NCBI GenBank assembly: GCA_002329575.1
Contig: DCTK01000010.1
Location: forward strand, 4,586 to 11,166
Direction of reading: 5' to 3'
Origin: Sutterella sp. UBA1442
GTDB taxonomy: Bacteria; Pseudomonadota; Gammaproteobacteria; Burkholderiales; Burkholderiaceae_F
DNA: 6,581 nucleotides
Position numbers and translations under genes: made by a program. Position 1 is the stretch's first letter. Each line of letters begins with the position of its first letter. Below, one piece after another: positions 5,715-6,581 of the stretch. The notes beneath the pieces are model-generated. The model made no database searches. It was not told where the DNA came from and saw only the letters and a list, made by a program, of their open reading frames with translations.

Positions 5715-6569
5715 TCAGAAAAGCGAAGAATCTTGGGCTAATTGCGGCATTAGCCGGCACTGAGCCTGCCATTCATTTAAGCGAAGAAAAAGCGAGTCTT
5801 TGTAACGGGCGACAAAGGCTTGTTCCTCTTTAGATAATTCAACGGTCAGAGGTAGGGTAAGGAGGGCAGATCGCATAGTTTCAATGCTGATCTGCAGTCT
5901 CTGCTGCAACATATCAAACGGCACGTTAATTTTCTCAGCCTCGTAGAGAAGCTGAAGTGCATGGACGTTATCGTACTCAAATTTATCCCCGATAGACATT
6001 GCCAGACTATGGCTAACCGTTGGAATTTGTATGATGCTCAAGAGGTCATACCAAGGCGTAGGCGTTAATCCGGCCTGATCGACAAAAAAGCTGAAATTCT
6101 TACCATGAGCATCAGTATTGCCAACAAGCAGATTAAACAGAAGCCAATTAAGTAACTCATCTTTCATTGCAACAGGATCTTTAGCAAAGGCCGTCAATGA
6201 GAAGAGTTTGGCTAAGGAGACGCCTTCTCGTATATGCGCAACGTCTTTACCATCGCCGAAATGTAGCTCGTACTTTTTTGTCGATGTCAATCCCAGTGCT
6301 TGGCACGCATCAATCATATGTTGTCGAGCCACTTTTACGATGCGTTCACTATCGTAGATCATTTGTCGATCGAAACGAATGACTTCCAGTGTTCTGTAAG
6401 GACCGACATGGAGCATATTGACTTGTGCAGTGTTGTAACCCATCTCACGAGCTAATGTCATGGTCAGAAACTCGTTTAACAAGAGATGTTTTTGCTCCAC
6501 ATTTTCAAATTTCAACAAACGATCCGATGCATAGTTGCTCCCATCGGCCAGTCCCCATTGATAGTACCA
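5715..6569 (-). pseudogene. HipA-family kinase domain, N-terminal part missing or out of frame
   Basis: The frame encodes the C-terminal kinase portion of a HipA-type toxin, the serine/threonine kinase of HipBA toxin-antitoxin modules. It contains FENVEQKHLLLNEFLTM, LEVIRFDR, HMIDACQALGL, the catalytic-loop motif GNTDAHGKN and the YDLLS metal-binding motif. Counting from the TTG at 6518 (residue 1), the likely catalytic Asp is residue 136 and the metal-binding residues are N141 and D158. Family-like sequence (WGLADGSNYASDRLL) continues upstream of that TTG with no ATG or GTG, then meets an in-frame TAA at 6572-6570. The usual N-terminal domain and ATP-binding Gly-rich loop are absent from this frame. 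The gene is thus probably frameshifted or truncated, though a sequencing error near the window edge is possible. It converges on the transporter operon, and no hipB is seen here. A split-kinase arrangement is a less likely alternative. Confidence 0.7.
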
Positions 6570-6581
6570 TTAAGCGCCGCA

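Overview
The window looks like chromosomal DNA of a Gram-negative proteobacterium with moderate GC content. The evidence is several secretion signals, a YgiW/YdeI-type periplasmic OB-fold protein, clear Shine-Dalgarno sites and a proteobacterial-style Fur box. The secreted choloylglycine-hydrolase-family enzyme fits a host-associated, possibly gut, lifestyle such as that of Sutterellaceae-like betaproteobacteria. That placement is a guess from gene content, not shown by the sequence. I see no RNA gene, insertion sequence, CRISPR array or phage gene.

Left part (1-2289). A small exported YgiW/YdeI-family protein (36-422) is followed by a hairpin that may act as a terminator. Next comes an AIM24-family protein (494-1207). 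An exported linear-amide C-N hydrolase lies on the minus strand (2289-1222) and converges on the AIM24 gene with only 14 bases between the two stop codons.

Intergenic control region (2290-2625). This gap of about 336 bases separates the divergent hydrolase gene from a transporter operon. It holds several perfect inverted repeats and, at its right end, a perfect TATAAT -10 box overlapped by a good Fur-box match (2596-2614), just ahead of the first transporter gene.

Transporter operon (2626-5647). Four tightly packed plus-strand genes encode an ABC permease, an ABC ATPase, a periplasmic substrate-binding protein of the nitrate/sulfonate/taurine (NitT/TauT, SsuABC-like) class, and a small protein I do not firmly recognise. 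Each downstream ribosome-binding site overlaps or adjoins the preceding stop codon, and a strong rho-independent terminator (5667-5711) closes the unit. The Fur box suggests that iron limitation induces the whole operon, which is unusual for this transporter class and is the most interesting point in the window. The fourth protein faintly resembles the FmdE fold and carries a His/Cys cluster, so it may handle the imported ligand or a metal. Both statements about it are inference.

Right edge (5715-6581). A HipA-type kinase domain lies on the minus strand. Its family-like sequence continues upstream of any start codon and then meets an in-frame TAA at 6572-6570, nine bases from the window end. 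The gene is therefore probably frameshifted or 5'-truncated; no HipB partner is visible.
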